In this document: positions 38,108 through 47,215 of the stretch, in pieces
Position numbering within the stretch: the stretch's first letter is position 1
Layout of the letters: every line of letters begins with the position of its first letter
NCBI RefSeq assembly: GCF_025532145.1
Contig: NZ_ARXS01000010.1
Span: forward strand, 62,001-126,000
Length of the DNA stretch: 64,000 bases
Direction: 5' to 3'
Source of the DNA: Alloalcanivorax balearicus MACL04
GTDB lineage: Bacteria > Pseudomonadota > Gammaproteobacteria > Pseudomonadales > Alcanivoracaceae
Program-made: the position numbers and the translations under genes
Notes under the pieces: generated by a model
What the model was told of the DNA's origin: nothing
Seen by the model: only the letters and a program-made list of their open reading frames with translations
The model's database searches: none

Positions 38108-39985
38108 TCAAGCCCGTTCGGCGCGGTCCTGCAGCAGTTGATTCAAGCGCCGCGCGGTGGCCGCCGGATCCTTCGGCAACTGGCCTTCGGCCAGCAGCGC
38201 CTGATCCAGCAGTAGCTGAGTCAGTTCGGCAAAGGTATCGCCGTCCTCGATCTCGGCCATGCGCTGCATCAACGGATGGGACAGATTCACCTCCAGGACC
38301 GGCTTGCTCTCCGGCACCGGCTGGCCGGCGGCTTCCAGCATCATGCGCATCTGCGGGCCCAGCTCGTCGGCACCGAGCACCAGACAGGCCGGGGACTCCA
38401 CCAGCCGGGCGGTGGCGCGCACCGCTTCCACCTGCTCGTTGAGCACTTCGCCCAGACGGCCCAGCACCGGTGCATCCTGCCGTGGATCTTCCGCTTTGTC
38501 GTCTTCATCGCCGGGCATGTCCAGCTCACCGCGCGCGGCGTTGACCAGGGTGTAGCCCTTGTACTCGGTGAGGAAGCCCATCATCCATTCGTCCACCCGC
38601 TCGGCCAGCAGCAGCACCTCGACGCCTTTCTTGCGGAACACTTCCAGGTGCGGGCTGTTCTGGGCGGCGCTCAGGCTGTCGCCCAGCAGGTAGTAAATCC
38701 GTTTGTTCTCTTCGCCGGCGCGTTCAATGTAATCATCCAGCCCCACGCTCCCCGGCGTTGGCGAGGTGGAGGAAGCGAAGCGCAGCAAACCGGCGATGGC
38801 CTCACGGTTATCGCCGTCCTCGCCGACCCCTTCCTTGAGCACCTGGCCGAACTGTTGCCAGAACGTGGCGTAGGCTTCCTGGTCACCGCTCAGCTTGCGC
38901 AGCATCTGCAGTACCCGCTTGGTCAGCGCCGCGCGGATCTTGCGCACCGGACCATAGTCCTGCAGCAATTCACGGCTGACATTCAACGGCAAGCCCGGCG
39001 CATCCACCACGCCTTTGATGAAACGCAGATACAGGGGCAGGAACTGTTCGGCGTCGTCCATGATGAACACGCGCTGAACATAGAGCTTGAGCCCCCGGCT
39101 GGCTTCCCGGTGGTACAGATCGAACGGTGCCCGCGGCGGTACGTACAACAGGCTGGTGTACTCCAGGTTGCCTTCCACCCGGTTGTGACTCCAGGTCAGT
39201 GGATCCTGGAAGTCATGACTGACGTGACGATAGAAGCTCTGGTATTCCTCATCGCTGACCTCCTGGCGGGGGCGCTGCCACAGGGCGGTGGCGGAATTGA
39301 GGGTTTCCAGCTCGGTGGCGTCCTCCTCCTTCTCGTCACCGGACGGCACCGCCATGCGGATCGGGAAGGCCACGTGGTCGGAATACTGCCGTACTATGTT
39401 GCGCAACTTGCCGGTGTCGACGAAGTCCCTGGCGTCGTCACGCAGATGCAGGGTAATGCGGGTACCACGGTGCGGCACCGTCAGCGTTTCCACACTGAAC
39501 TCGCCCTGACCGTCGCTTTCCCAGCGCACGCCCTGCTCCGCGCTGTCTCCGGCCCGGCGGCTTTCCACGGTGACCGTGTCGGCGACGATGAAAGCGGAAT
39601 AGAAACCGACCCCGAACTGGCCGATCAGTTGCGCGTCTTTCTTCTGATCACCGGTAAGACTGGCGAGGAATTTCTCGGTGCCGGACCGGGCGATGGTGCC
39701 CAGGTTCTCCACCACTTCCTCGCGGTTCATGCCGATTCCGTTGTCACTGATAGTCAGAGTGCCGGCGTCGGCGTCCACCGCCAGATCGATGGCCGGCTCC
39801 GGATCTTCCTCCAGCCATTCCGGGTGATCCAGAGCGGCGAAGCGCAGCTTGTCACAGGCGTCGGAGGCATTGGATACCAGCTCACGCAGGAAAATTTCCC
39901 GGTTGCTGTACAGGGAATGGATCATCAGATGCAACAGGCGGGACACTTCCGCCTGAAAACCACGGGTCTCGCGGTCACTGCTCAT
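38108..39985 (-). CDS. htpG: Molecular chaperone HtpG (Hsp90)
   Basis: The start at 39985 ([21 protein letters not shown]) follows CGGAG. The 625 residues have the N-terminal ATPase domain with [17 protein letters not shown] (about 28-44), DNGIGM and [11 protein letters not shown], a middle domain with the [11 protein letters not shown] segment, and a C-terminal dimerisation domain. Lies 128 bases upstream of gpsA; no sigma32-like promoter was identified with confidence. Confidence 0.97.
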   Translation of the reverse strand: MSSDRETRGFQAEVSRLLHLMIHSLYSNREIFLRELVSNASDACDKLRFAALDHPEWLEEDPEPAIDLAVDADAGTLTISDNGIGMNREEVVENLGTIARSGTEKFLASLTGDQKKDAQLIGQFGVGFYSAFIVADTVTVESRRAGDSAEQGVRWESDGQGEFSVETLTVPHRGTRITLHLRDDARDFVDTGKLRNIVRQYSDHVAFPIRMAVPSGDEKEEDATELETLNSATALWQRPRQEVSDEEYQSFYRHVSHDFQDPLTWSHNRVEGNLEYTSLLYVPPRAPFDLYHREASRGLKLYVQRVFIMDDAEQFLPLYLRFIKGVVDAPGLPLNVSRELLQDYGPVRKIRAALTKRVLQMLRKLSGDQEAYATFWQQFGQVLKEGVGEDGDNREAIAGLLRFASSTSPTPGSVGLDDYIERAGEENKRIYYLLGDSLSAAQNSPHLEVFRKKGVEVLLLAERVDEWMMGFLTEYKGYTLVNAARGELDMPGDEDDKAEDPRQDAPVLGRLGEVLNEQVEAVRATARLVESPACLVLGADELGPQMRMMLEAAGQPVPESKPVLEVNLSHPLMQRMAEIEDGDTFAELTQLLLDQALLAEGQLPKDPAATARRLNQLLQDRAERA

Positions 39986-40064
39986 CGAGGGGTTCTCCGT
40001 TTTGTTGTCGGGTGCGGCCTTGGGATGGGAGAAAAATTGGGTTGGCGGCGGGAATTTCAAGGGG

Positions 40065-40964
40065 TCACACCAGATCGGCCAGAGCCTGCTCAAGGTGGGG
40101 ATAGCGGAACACGAACCCTTGCTCTTCCAGTCGGCGGGGGTAAGCGCGCTGCCCGCCGAGCATCAGCTGCGACATCTCGCCCAGAGCCAGTCTCAGCACC
40201 GGCGCCGGCATTACCCAAGGCGCCGGCCGCCGCACCGCCCGGGCCAGGGCGTGATGAAATTCGCGCTGGGTCACCGGCCCCGGCGCGGTACCGTTGAACA
40301 CCCCTTCGACGCCGGGAGCGGCCAGCGCCCGGGTCAGAATCGCCACCAGATCATCCCGGTGGATCCAGCTCAGCCATTGTTCCCCGTTGCCCAGACGCAT
40401 CCCCAGGCCGAACCGGTAAGCGGGCAACAGCCTGGCCAGCATGCCGCCGTTGGCACCCAGCACCACGCCGGTACGAACGATCACCAGCCGTATGCCCAGG
40501 CCGGTGACTTCACGGGCCGCCTGCTCCCAGGCATCGCAGAGACGGTAACCGAAGTCCTTGCGCCGGGCGGAGCTGTGTTCGGTCAGTTCGGCGTCACCGG
40601 CATCGCCGTAGAAGCCCACCGCCGAACCGCTGACCATCACCGCCGGCGGCTGCCGCAGACGGCGCATCAGCGCCACCAGGTCCCGGGTAAGACCGACACG
40701 GGAGTCCAGCAACCGCTGCTTGCGTGGCGCACTCCAGCGACGACTGAACAGGCTCTCGCCGGCCAGATTGACCACCGCATCCAGCGCTTCGTCGTCGGCG
40801 ATGTCATCGAACGAGGCGATTATCCGGGTGCCGGGCGGGCACGACGCCAGCGCCCGTTGCTGGCTCTGGCGACTGAGCACCACCAGCCGGTGACCGTGGC
40901 TGTGCAGATGATGTCCCAGGGCGCCACCGATGAAACCGGTGCCGCCGGTCATCAGGATATTCAC
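40065..40964 (-). CDS. TIGR01777-family NAD-dependent epimerase
   Basis: The 299 residues begin MNILMTGGTGFIGGALGHHL (NAD(P) loop), followed by VVNLAGESLFSRRW, VSGSAVGFYGDAGDAEL and NGTAPGPVTQREF, the clear signature of the SulA/YfcH-like TIGR01777 group. Function in bacteria is not firmly known. It overlaps the upstream unknown gene by 4 bases. Confidence 0.93.
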   Translation of the reverse strand: MNILMTGGTGFIGGALGHHLHSHGHRLVVLSRQSQQRALASCPPGTRIIASFDDIADDEALDAVVNLAGESLFSRRWSAPRKQRLLDSRVGLTRDLVALMRRLRQPPAVMVSGSAVGFYGDAGDAELTEHSSARRKDFGYRLCDAWEQAAREVTGLGIRLVIVRTGVVLGANGGMLARLLPAYRFGLGMRLGNGEQWLSWIHRDDLVAILTRALAAPGVEGVFNGTAPGPVTQREFHHALARAVRRPAPWVMPAPVLRLALGEMSQLMLGGQRAYPRRLEEQGFVFRYPHLEQALADLV

Positions 40965-42490
40965 CGAACCGCCTCCATGGACACGATATCGGGTAGTGCA
41001 TGGAAGTATTCCACTGTGCCGGCACCCACCGGCACAGTCAAAGTAATACGCCCGCCCGCCACCGCCTGCAAGCGCCCTTCCTGGGTTTTGCCGTCCCCGG
41101 TGGTAACCCGGACCTGACGCCCCAGCAGTGCCTGATAAGGCACCTCCGGGGCCACCGGGTCATCGCCCGGCACCACCGGCGGCGGCGTGTCGGAAACGGT
41201 GGCCGTCGCCACTTGCCAGCGGCGGCCGTCGTGGCTGCCCAGGCTGTCGATCTGGGCCCCGTCCACGGCGATCTCGGCGCTGCCGGCACCCAGCGCCAGG
41301 CGCAGCCAGAGCCGATCGCTGGCGACCCGGGTCAGCACACCGGTGCGCTCCCGGCCACTGCTTTCGCGCACCGTCAGCTCGGTGCCGGTCAGTGGCGCCA
41401 GCGCCAGCAAGTCGGTCAGCGGCTCCGAGGTATCCGGCCCCGGGGGTTCGGCCGATTCCGGCGGCCGTGACGGTTCGGGCAACGGTTGGCGACCACCGGT
41501 CATGGAACCCGGTGTCACCGCCCATCCCACCGGGGTCTTCTCCAGGCCAAGCTGACGCCGTTCACTGGCGCCATCGGAGCGGGTCAGGCGCACCTCCACC
41601 CGGCCCTCGCCGGCGGTACGGCGCAGGATCACATTTTCCACTTCCACGTTTTGCAGTACCCCGGCGGGGAACTGGGTCTGCAAATACTGCTCCGCCACCC
41701 AGGCCAGGGTGTCCGGGTGATCGAAAGCGGCATCCACCTTGCCGTCCCGGTAGCGCAAGTGGTTGGTGCGGGCGGTGAAATCCCCCACCAGATAGCTGTT
41801 TTTCTCATCCGGCAGGACCAGTTGAATGGTGCCGCTGAAGCCGCTGGGATCCCGTGGCGCCAATGCCAGATCAAGACGGTAGCCGTTACTGATAATGCGC
41901 GTTTCCGGGTATTGCTGGCCGGCGGGGGTCCAGGAAAGATGCACTTCCGGTCCCTGCTCCTCCCAGGGAGACACCAGCAAGGTACGGCGTTCGCGGATCG
42001 CCTTCGCCGACCAGTTCAAGAGCAGACTGACGGACAGTTCCGGCAGCACACCGTCCCCCTGATGCACCGTTAATACACCGTTGACCAGGGTCACCTGGGG
42101 GGTGCTCAAATCGGTACCGTGCAGCCGGCCGGTAAGCGGATGCCCCTCGCCACGGGCCATCAGCAGGGCCGCTTCCGAGGAGCGCACGAAGGGGCTGCTG
42201 GTGATGTCGGCGCCGCCGCTCACCACCTGACCCGGCATCAGGGGAATCGTTGCGTTCTCGCGGTAGTCCACGTACATCAGTCCCAGGCCCGCCAGGGTGA
42301 TCACCAGCCCCGCGACCCGCAACAAGGCGAGCCGCCCATAGGCCTCCCAGTTCTCCTGCACCTGCTGCAAGCCTGCCACAGGCAATACGAACAGGACCAG
42401 GCTGTGACCACGCCAGGCCGCCTGCCTGATCAGCCCCACCGTGGCCATGACCGTCATGCTGACGCCCACTACCACCAGCCAATCCGCCAT
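40961..42490 (-). CDS. Unknown membrane protein with duplicated C-terminal beta domain
   Basis: The 509 residues have three hydrophobic segments at about 3-22 (WLVVVGVSMTVMATVGLI), 31-43 (LVLFVLPVAGLQQ) and 55-77 (LLRVAGLVITLAGLGLMYV), then a large soluble region. A Pro/Glu-rich linker at about 335-360 precedes two similar modules, about 365-417 (TELTVRESSGRERTGVL...) and 455-509 (RQVRVTTGDGKTQEGRL...), each with GxxVxVxxxxGxxxxGxL followed by G-A-G-x-x-E. They look like small beta barrels, perhaps Sm-like or KOW-like. I do not recognise the family. It is translationally coupled to the epimerase by a 4-base overlap. Confidence 0.8.
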   Translation of the reverse strand: MADWLVVVGVSMTVMATVGLIRQAAWRGHSLVLFVLPVAGLQQVQENWEAYGRLALLRVAGLVITLAGLGLMYVDYRENATIPLMPGQVVSGGADITSSPFVRSSEAALLMARGEGHPLTGRLHGTDLSTPQVTLVNGVLTVHQGDGVLPELSVSLLLNWSAKAIRERRTLLVSPWEEQGPEVHLSWTPAGQQYPETRIISNGYRLDLALAPRDPSGFSGTIQLVLPDEKNSYLVGDFTARTNHLRYRDGKVDAAFDHPDTLAWVAEQYLQTQFPAGVLQNVEVENVILRRTAGEGRVEVRLTRSDGASERRQLGLEKTPVGWAVTPGSMTGGRQPLPEPSRPPESAEPPGPDTSEPLTDLLALAPLTGTELTVRESSGRERTGVLTRVASDRLWLRLALGAGSAEIAVDGAQIDSLGSHDGRRWQVATATVSDTPPPVVPGDDPVAPEVPYQALLGRQVRVTTGDGKTQEGRLQAVAGGRITLTVPVGAGTVEYFHALPDIVSMEAVR

Positions 42491-42644
42491 TGTCTTTTAT
42501 CTCCCCAATCCCGGGTACATGCCGCTCGCGGCCGCCCAAAAGGCCAGCTTACAAAGCCTCTCCGGAGCCCGCCAGCGTTTCCCCCACCATCGGGGGGTGG
42601 AGATCCCGGGCTTATGATCACGGTCACATAGCGTCGGCACCGAA

Positions 42645-43034
42645 AGGCTTCCGTACAGACCCGCCTCAGTGCCTCCCTCCATCAGGGACAGCGGAGCCGC
42701 GTTATGCCTTTACGGGAACGCCGTAAATACGTCCCTGTAGGCTCCCGGTCGAACGTCCCTGTTCGACAGGATCCCGCAAAGGCATAACGCGGCTCCGCTT
42801 CGAGGTAACCGGAAAGCACAGGAGCCTTTCCGACCTCCGCTGAGGCGCTATGACGGGATGATGTGATCTGCCCTCTCCTGAAAGGTTCGTCGTTGCTGGA
42901 ACCCGGAACGCTGCGGCTCACTCGAAGCGGGTCTGTACGGAGGCCTTCCGGGACCCTGTTTGACAGGGACGTCAAACCGGGAGCCTACATGGACGAATTC
43001 ACGGCGATCCCGGAAGGCCTCCGTGCAGACCCGC
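42645..43034. repeat. Intergenic repeat cluster, two opposed hairpin modules
   Basis: A 719-base gap (42491-43209) without a credible gene is largely filled by inverted repeats. Module 1 is 42691-42798, with perfect 21-base arms starting GCGGAGCCGCGTTATGCC. Module 2 is 42927-43034, with arms GCGGGTCTGTACGGAGGCC / GGCCTCCGTGCAGACCCGC. An isolated copy of the module 2 arm is at 42645-42664. The modules share an internal core but lie in opposite orientation. A dispersed, non-coding repeat family. Confidence 0.8.
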
Positions 43035-43088
43035 CCCCCCGATGGAGAGACCCATCCTCGGTTGATCCGCGATGAACAAAAAAAATAC

Positions 43089-43117
43089 TTGTATCGGGGA
43101 AAAACAGAAGTTATATA
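43089..43117 (+). promoter_or_regulatory. Sigma70-type promoter for the acidic protein gene
   Basis: TTGTAT (43089-43094) and TATATA (43112-43117) are exactly 17 bases apart. This predicts a transcript with an untranslated leader of about 85 bases before the start codon at 43210. Confidence 0.65.
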
Positions 43118-43209
43118 GGCGCTGAGGTAGTCGGGTTGGGAGTTCCGTTCGCGGAGTCCCCCTTGGCACCCGGTTGTTTACGGCGCTTTCGTTACCGAAA
43201 GGAGGCCCC

Positions 43210-43449
43210 ATGAGTAACCGCCGCGCTGACCGTGACTATGAATCGGAAGATCTGCTGATGAATGATGATTTTGACCTTGTCGATGACGACAACGATGAGG
43301 AACTCCAGGAGGAACGCAGCGCCCGCGCTCGCAGTTTCAACATGGATATGCGTCATCGTATCGAGGATCGGCTGGAGGAGCGTCGTCTGAAACGGGAGCT
43401 TAGCGAATACGAGTTCCTTGATTTGGAAGACGACGATACTCTGCACTGA
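43210..43449 (+). CDS. Small acidic protein, PA3496 family
   Basis: The 79 residues start at 43210 after a near-perfect AAAGGAGG ribosome site. The protein is highly charged, with acidic blocks (DDDNDEELQEE) and an Arg-rich helix (RHRIEDRLEERRLKREL) ending FLDLEDDDTLH. This matches my recollection of PA3496-type proteins, suggested to affect envelope integrity; that function is not visible in the sequence. Monocistronic, with its own promoter and terminator. Confidence 0.8.
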   Translation: MSNRRADRDYESEDLLMNDDFDLVDDDNDEELQEERSARARSFNMDMRHRIEDRLEERRLKRELSEYEFLDLEDDDTLH

Positions 43450-43454
43450 ACCTC

Positions 43455-43510
43455 ACCGGCCTCCGTCGCCCTTTCGGGCTGACGGAGTCCGCCGGTATCT
43501 TTCATTTTTT
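43455..43510 (+). terminator. Intrinsic terminator after the acidic protein gene
   Basis: CTCCGTCGCCC pairs with GGGCTGACGGAG (43461-43487), extended by outer CCGG pairs, then TCTTTCATTTTTT and an A-run on the other strand. Serves the plus-strand gene and probably also the convergent DUF393 gene. Confidence 0.8.
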
Positions 43511-43533
43511 AAAAAAAACCGGGAAAACGTCAC

Positions 43534-43941
43534 CTAGAAGCGTTCATTGTTCGCTTTGCCCAGGTTATTGATTTTGCTTTTCCGTAATACCTTGAGTAAC
43601 CCGTTACGCAGGGCGCGCAGTACCGGATACAATATCGACGCGACCCTCGGCGAGCGGAACATCCAGTAATTCAGGCGGTTGAACAGCCCGGAACGGCTTC
43701 CCATCAACGCCAGCGCGTGGATAGCGTCGGCACCGTAATAGAGTTGCTCTCCGACCTTCAACACCATGCCCTGATCAATGTCCCAGCCACGGGCGGTGAT
43801 CTCTCGCAGGATATCGGTGTCCTCACGCGCATCGACCAGTTGCAAGGGGCCGACGGCATCACGCAGGCGAACCCAGCGGCAATAGTTGTCGCAGGCGGGA
43901 CATTGTTTGTCATAGACCAGCACGATATCCGCTTTCGCCAT
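43534..43941 (-). CDS. DCC-family (DUF393) thiol-disulfide oxidoreductase-like protein
   Basis: The start at 43941 (MAKADIVLVYDKQCPACDNYC) follows GAGGG; 135 residues. The CPAC motif at about residue 14-17 after VYDKQ is the mark of the DCC (DUF393) family, with a thioredoxin-like fold. Followed by VDAREDTDILREI and a hydrophobic-to-basic C-terminus. Likely a redox protein; partner unknown. Confidence 0.85.
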   Translation of the reverse strand: MAKADIVLVYDKQCPACDNYCRWVRLRDAVGPLQLVDAREDTDILREITARGWDIDQGMVLKVGEQLYYGADAIHALALMGSRSGLFNRLNYWMFRSPRVASILYPVLRALRNGLLKVLRKSKINNLGKANNERF

Positions 43942-44013
43942 AGTGCCCTCAGTGTCTGTCTTTCTCACATTGTCGAAACAACGTCCGTGCAGGGCAATGG
44001 GAGAGCCGGTTCT

Positions 44014-44766
44014 TCACTCCGTACGGTTTGCCTCCCATGCCTGCTCGGCGGACGTGGCACCTGAGCGCTGCATCGCATGGATACGCCGGACCAATACGAT
44101 CAACGCGAAAGCCAGCGGTATCTCCAGAAAGTCCGCCGCCAGCGTCACCTGACTAAGGCGCAGGTAGTCATCCACGGAATTCGCATGACGAGCCAGTTGC
44201 ATGATGGCCGACCCGAGTGCCAGGGACAGCAGCCACATCCCCCACCACACAGGCATCAGCATTGGCCTGGATTGACGCCGCCAATCGGCGGGGGCGACAC
44301 TGGCACGCCAGATTTCCTTCATCGCCTGATACGGTTTCCACATGCTGAGCACGGGGATGAAGTACCAGCCCACCGCCCAGCCCGGCGTGAACTGCATGTC
44401 CGCTGCCCCCAGCCTGCGGCAATTCTGGTTGGCACGGTAGATCCAACGGGCCACCAGGATCATGGCGGTGATAAGAACGAGGGTTTGCACCAGGCCGATC
44501 ACTCCCTGGCGAATAGCCGCGGTCTGGATAGTCTGATCGCTCAACATCACGCCATCGCGAAGTCGGGTCAATAGCCGATATTCCAGTAATCCCGAAATAA
44601 CCGCCACCGTCGCCATGGCCATATCCGCGTATAAAAAACGTATCACCCATTTGGTCAGCGCACCGGCGTCAATCAACGCCTCCGGTTGCAGAGGTTTTTC
44701 CGACAGATCCGCCCGCGGCGGTGCGTAAGGCGTCCCCTCCCCCTGATTCGGGCTTCCCTGTTCCAT
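44014..44766 (-). CDS. DUF4328 membrane protein
   Basis: The 250 residues have about five hydrophobic segments and the DUF4328 signature: WIYRANQNCRRLGAADMQFTP, PGWAVGWYFIPVLSMWKPYQAM, and a WWGMWLLS segment. Function unknown. It is separate from the flanking genes (31 bases to the GNAT gene upstream). Confidence 0.85.
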   Translation of the reverse strand: MEQGSPNQGEGTPYAPPRADLSEKPLQPEALIDAGALTKWVIRFLYADMAMATVAVISGLLEYRLLTRLRDGVMLSDQTIQTAAIRQGVIGLVQTLVLITAMILVARWIYRANQNCRRLGAADMQFTPGWAVGWYFIPVLSMWKPYQAMKEIWRASVAPADWRRQSRPMLMPVWWGMWLLSLALGSAIMQLARHANSVDDYLRLSQVTLAADFLEIPLAFALIVLVRRIHAMQRSGATSAEQAWEANRTE

Positions 44767-44797
44767 TGTTCGGCTTCCCTTTTGGTTCGAATATTCG

Positions 44798-45361
44798 CTA
44801 GCGCCGGCGCCAGTGCCCGGCGGACAGCCGGTAAAGACAGTGCTCCCGTATTGGCATGCCTTCCGGCACGCTGGGATGGTCGAAGGTTTCCTCCTGCCGT
44901 TCCATACCCAGCCGCTCCATCACCGCCTGAGAGCGGTAATTCAGCACACTGGTGAAGGCAACGATTTCCTCCAGCTCCAGGTTGTCAAAACCGAACTCGA
45001 GCACCGCCCTGGCGGCTTCCGTGGCATAGCCGTTGCCCCAGGCATCGCGGCGCAGACGCCAGCCGATTTCCACGCAGGGCTGGAACGGCAACATGACGTT
45101 GGGAATATTGAGGCCGACAAAGCCCAGAAACCGCTTTTGTTGCTGTTGCTCCAGCGCCCAGAATCCCCAGCCGCGTTCGGCGATCAAGGCCTCGCAGTGA
45201 TCCGCCATGGCCTGACTCTGCGCCTCATTCATGGTCCCGGGGAAGAATTGCATCACTTCCGGGTCCGCGTTCATAGCCGCGAACGGGGCACGATCCGCGG
45301 GCCGCCACTGGCGCAAACGCAGACGCTCGGTGTTCAGTTCGGCAACCGGTTGTTTCATCAC
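44798..45361 (-). CDS. GNAT-family N-acetyltransferase (RimJ/RimL type)
   Basis: The 187 residues show the RimJ/RimL pattern: TERLRLRQWRPADRAPFAAM, then FLGFVGLN, IGWRLRRDAWGNGYATEAARAVL (acetyl-CoA loop, about 105-127) and VLNYRSQAVMERLGM. Substrate unknown. Lies 23 bases after the SseB gene. Confidence 0.9.
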   Translation of the reverse strand: MMKQPVAELNTERLRLRQWRPADRAPFAAMNADPEVMQFFPGTMNEAQSQAMADHCEALIAERGWGFWALEQQQQKRFLGFVGLNIPNVMLPFQPCVEIGWRLRRDAWGNGYATEAARAVLEFGFDNLELEEIVAFTSVLNYRSQAVMERLGMERQEETFDHPSVPEGMPIREHCLYRLSAGHWRRR

Positions 45362-45384
45362 TCCCTCCGCGGCAATGGCCTCTC

Positions 45385-46176
45385 TCAGGCGTTTCCGCCC
45401 TTGAAAAAATTGCGCAGCCGGGATCCCCAGCGACGCTGATAAAACGGCTCCACCTGCTCCACGAAATAGCGGCTCAGCCCTTCGTCATTCTCCGCGATCC
45501 GATACAGATCCACCGCCTTCCCTTCGCTCACGGTGTCGCCAATCACCTGACCGCATTCGCGCATCACCGGCTCGATGTCGCCTTCCGCCTCGATACCGAC
45601 CACCAAGGAGGGGTGCTCGCTGACGGAGCGATCATGCATCAGTGTCAGAAAGGCGCGTTTCACATTGCCGTGCTTGGCCAGAAGTTGGGTCAGGGAATCC
45701 ACCATTCTGGCCGGATATTCGGCCGGCTGTCCCAACAGTACCTCGGTATCCTGCTCCACCGTGCGTTGCTCCGGCGCACCGCCAACACCGCCGTTCAGCA
45801 GCCCCCGCACTTCCTCCGGCACGAACTCCTTGCCGTAGGGCAGGCGCGGGTTGAGATAGAGAGTCGCGCCCTCGGTCATCTCGAACAAGGAACGGGCCGG
45901 CAGCGCCAGGTAGGATTGCTCCTCCTCAATGGCTTGCTGCAACAGCTCCAGGGACGAGAAGAACGGAATCGCCGAGCTCCCGTCCTGCTTCTCCCATTGC
46001 GCCAGATTGACCTGACTGCCGGCCTCCAGGGTGGTCTGCCCACCACCGCCATTGGCGGTGCCCAGCACATAGACCGTGGATTCCAGCAGCCGCTGGTAGA
46101 ACTCCGGCCGGTGAGCCGGTTCGCTGGCTGCCAGCCGCAGCAGGCGTTCCAGATCGTTTTCTTCCCTTTCCGTCAT
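45385..46176 (-). CDS. SseB-family protein
   Basis: The start at 46176 (MTEREENDLERLLRLAASEP) follows AGGA by 8 bases; 263 residues. The N-terminal SseB domain (PFFSSLELLQQAI, LNPRLPYGKEFVPEEV) and the C-terminal SseB domain (VKRAFLTLMHDRS, LVVGIEAEGDIEPVM) are both present. SseB is named from enhanced serine sensitivity; its biochemical role is unknown. Follows panB by 28 bases. Confidence 0.85.
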   Translation of the reverse strand: MTEREENDLERLLRLAASEPAHRPEFYQRLLESTVYVLGTANGGGGQTTLEAGSQVNLAQWEKQDGSSAIPFFSSLELLQQAIEEEQSYLALPARSLFEMTEGATLYLNPRLPYGKEFVPEEVRGLLNGGVGGAPEQRTVEQDTEVLLGQPAEYPARMVDSLTQLLAKHGNVKRAFLTLMHDRSVSEHPSLVVGIEAEGDIEPVMRECGQVIGDTVSEGKAVDLYRIAENDEGLSRYFVEQVEPFYQRRWGSRLRNFFKGGNA

Positions 46177-46204
46177 CAACGACATCCTGTATGTCATGCC
46201 TGCA

Positions 46205-46990
46205 TCAGGCTTTCCCTGAGCCGGGGAAGGCAATGATATTGTTGGGGAACTCACGGGAGGCCACCTCACCGGCGAAGTCCTCCGCCACCTGCAAAATGGT
46301 GCGGCTGACGTGGGCATACTGCTTGGAGAACGGCGGCCAGTAGTCACCCAGCCCCAGGGCATCGTTGATCACCAGCACCTGGCCGTCGCAGTCCGGACCG
46401 GCACCGATACCGATGGTGGGAATCCGCAGGGTGTCGGTGAGCGTCGCGCCCAGATCGTAGGGAATGTGTTCCAGCACGATCATGAAGGCACCCGCCTCCT
46501 GGATGGCGATGGCATCCTCCAGCACCTGCCTGGCTTCCTGTTCGGTGCGCCCCACCTTGGTAAAGCTCTTGGCGGTCTGCGGGGTCAGGCCGGTGTGCCC
46601 GACCACCGCGATGCCGTTGTCCACCAGATGCCGGATCACCTCGGTCTTGGCGCCCTCCAGCTTGACGCTGTCCGCGCCGGCGGCGATCAGGCGGCGGGCA
46701 TTCCATAGCGCTGTGTCCGGGTCCTTATCGGTCTGGTAGGGCAAGTCGCCGATGATGTGGGTTTCCGGCGCGCCACGGCGTACGGCACCGACGTGATAGG
46801 TCATGTGGTCAATGGTCACGTCACGGGTGCTGTCGAAGCCCATTTCCACCATGCCGACGGTATCCCCCACCAGGATCACCGGAATTGATGCCCGTTCCAC
46901 CGCCCGAGCCACCGGGCAGGTATAGGCGGTCAACATGGCGATGGGCGTCCGCCCTTTCATTTCCATCAAAGCCTGTGCGTGCTTTTTCAT
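46205..46990 (-). CDS. panB: 3-methyl-2-oxobutanoate hydroxymethyltransferase
   Basis: Transfers a one-carbon unit from methylene-THF to ketoisovalerate, giving ketopantoate for pantothenate and CoA. The start is at 46990 (MKKHAQALMEMKGRTPIAML) or GTG 46993. The 261 residues contain VILVGDTVGMVEMGFDST (Mg-binding Asp), VKLEGA, GHTGLTPQ and IPTIGIGAGPDCDGQVLV. The usual catalytic LECVP loop reads LEHIP here. Oddly panC is not adjacent, unlike in many bacteria. Confidence 0.9.
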   Translation of the reverse strand: MKKHAQALMEMKGRTPIAMLTAYTCPVARAVERASIPVILVGDTVGMVEMGFDSTRDVTIDHMTYHVGAVRRGAPETHIIGDLPYQTDKDPDTALWNARRLIAAGADSVKLEGAKTEVIRHLVDNGIAVVGHTGLTPQTAKSFTKVGRTEQEARQVLEDAIAIQEAGAFMIVLEHIPYDLGATLTDTLRIPTIGIGAGPDCDGQVLVINDALGLGDYWPPFSKQYAHVSRTILQVAEDFAGEVASREFPNNIIAFPGSGKA

Positions 46991-47215
46991 CACAAACCAC
47001 TCCTCCTGAAAACCGGAGCTTGAGCTAATCATGTTCCGCCGCGACAGACAATACGGGTGTGGCACCGCCCGTTGAAAAGCATGGTGACAGCCTTATCGCC
47101 CTATCTTCACAACACCGATATCGTGCAAAATGCTTTCAAGGTGGCGGCTGATTCCCCAGCGCGGCCAGCAATTCCGCGATGGCCACGCCGTCGTCATGAG
47201 TTGGAGAAAAACAAT

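Noticed and set aside
38276-40297. 673-residue open frame on the plus strand
   Set aside because: Antisense to htpG, which has clear family motifs throughout.
42682-42975. 97-residue minus-strand frame in the repeat cluster
   Set aside because: Made entirely of the hairpin modules; such frames arise wherever the repeat occurs and have no ribosome site.
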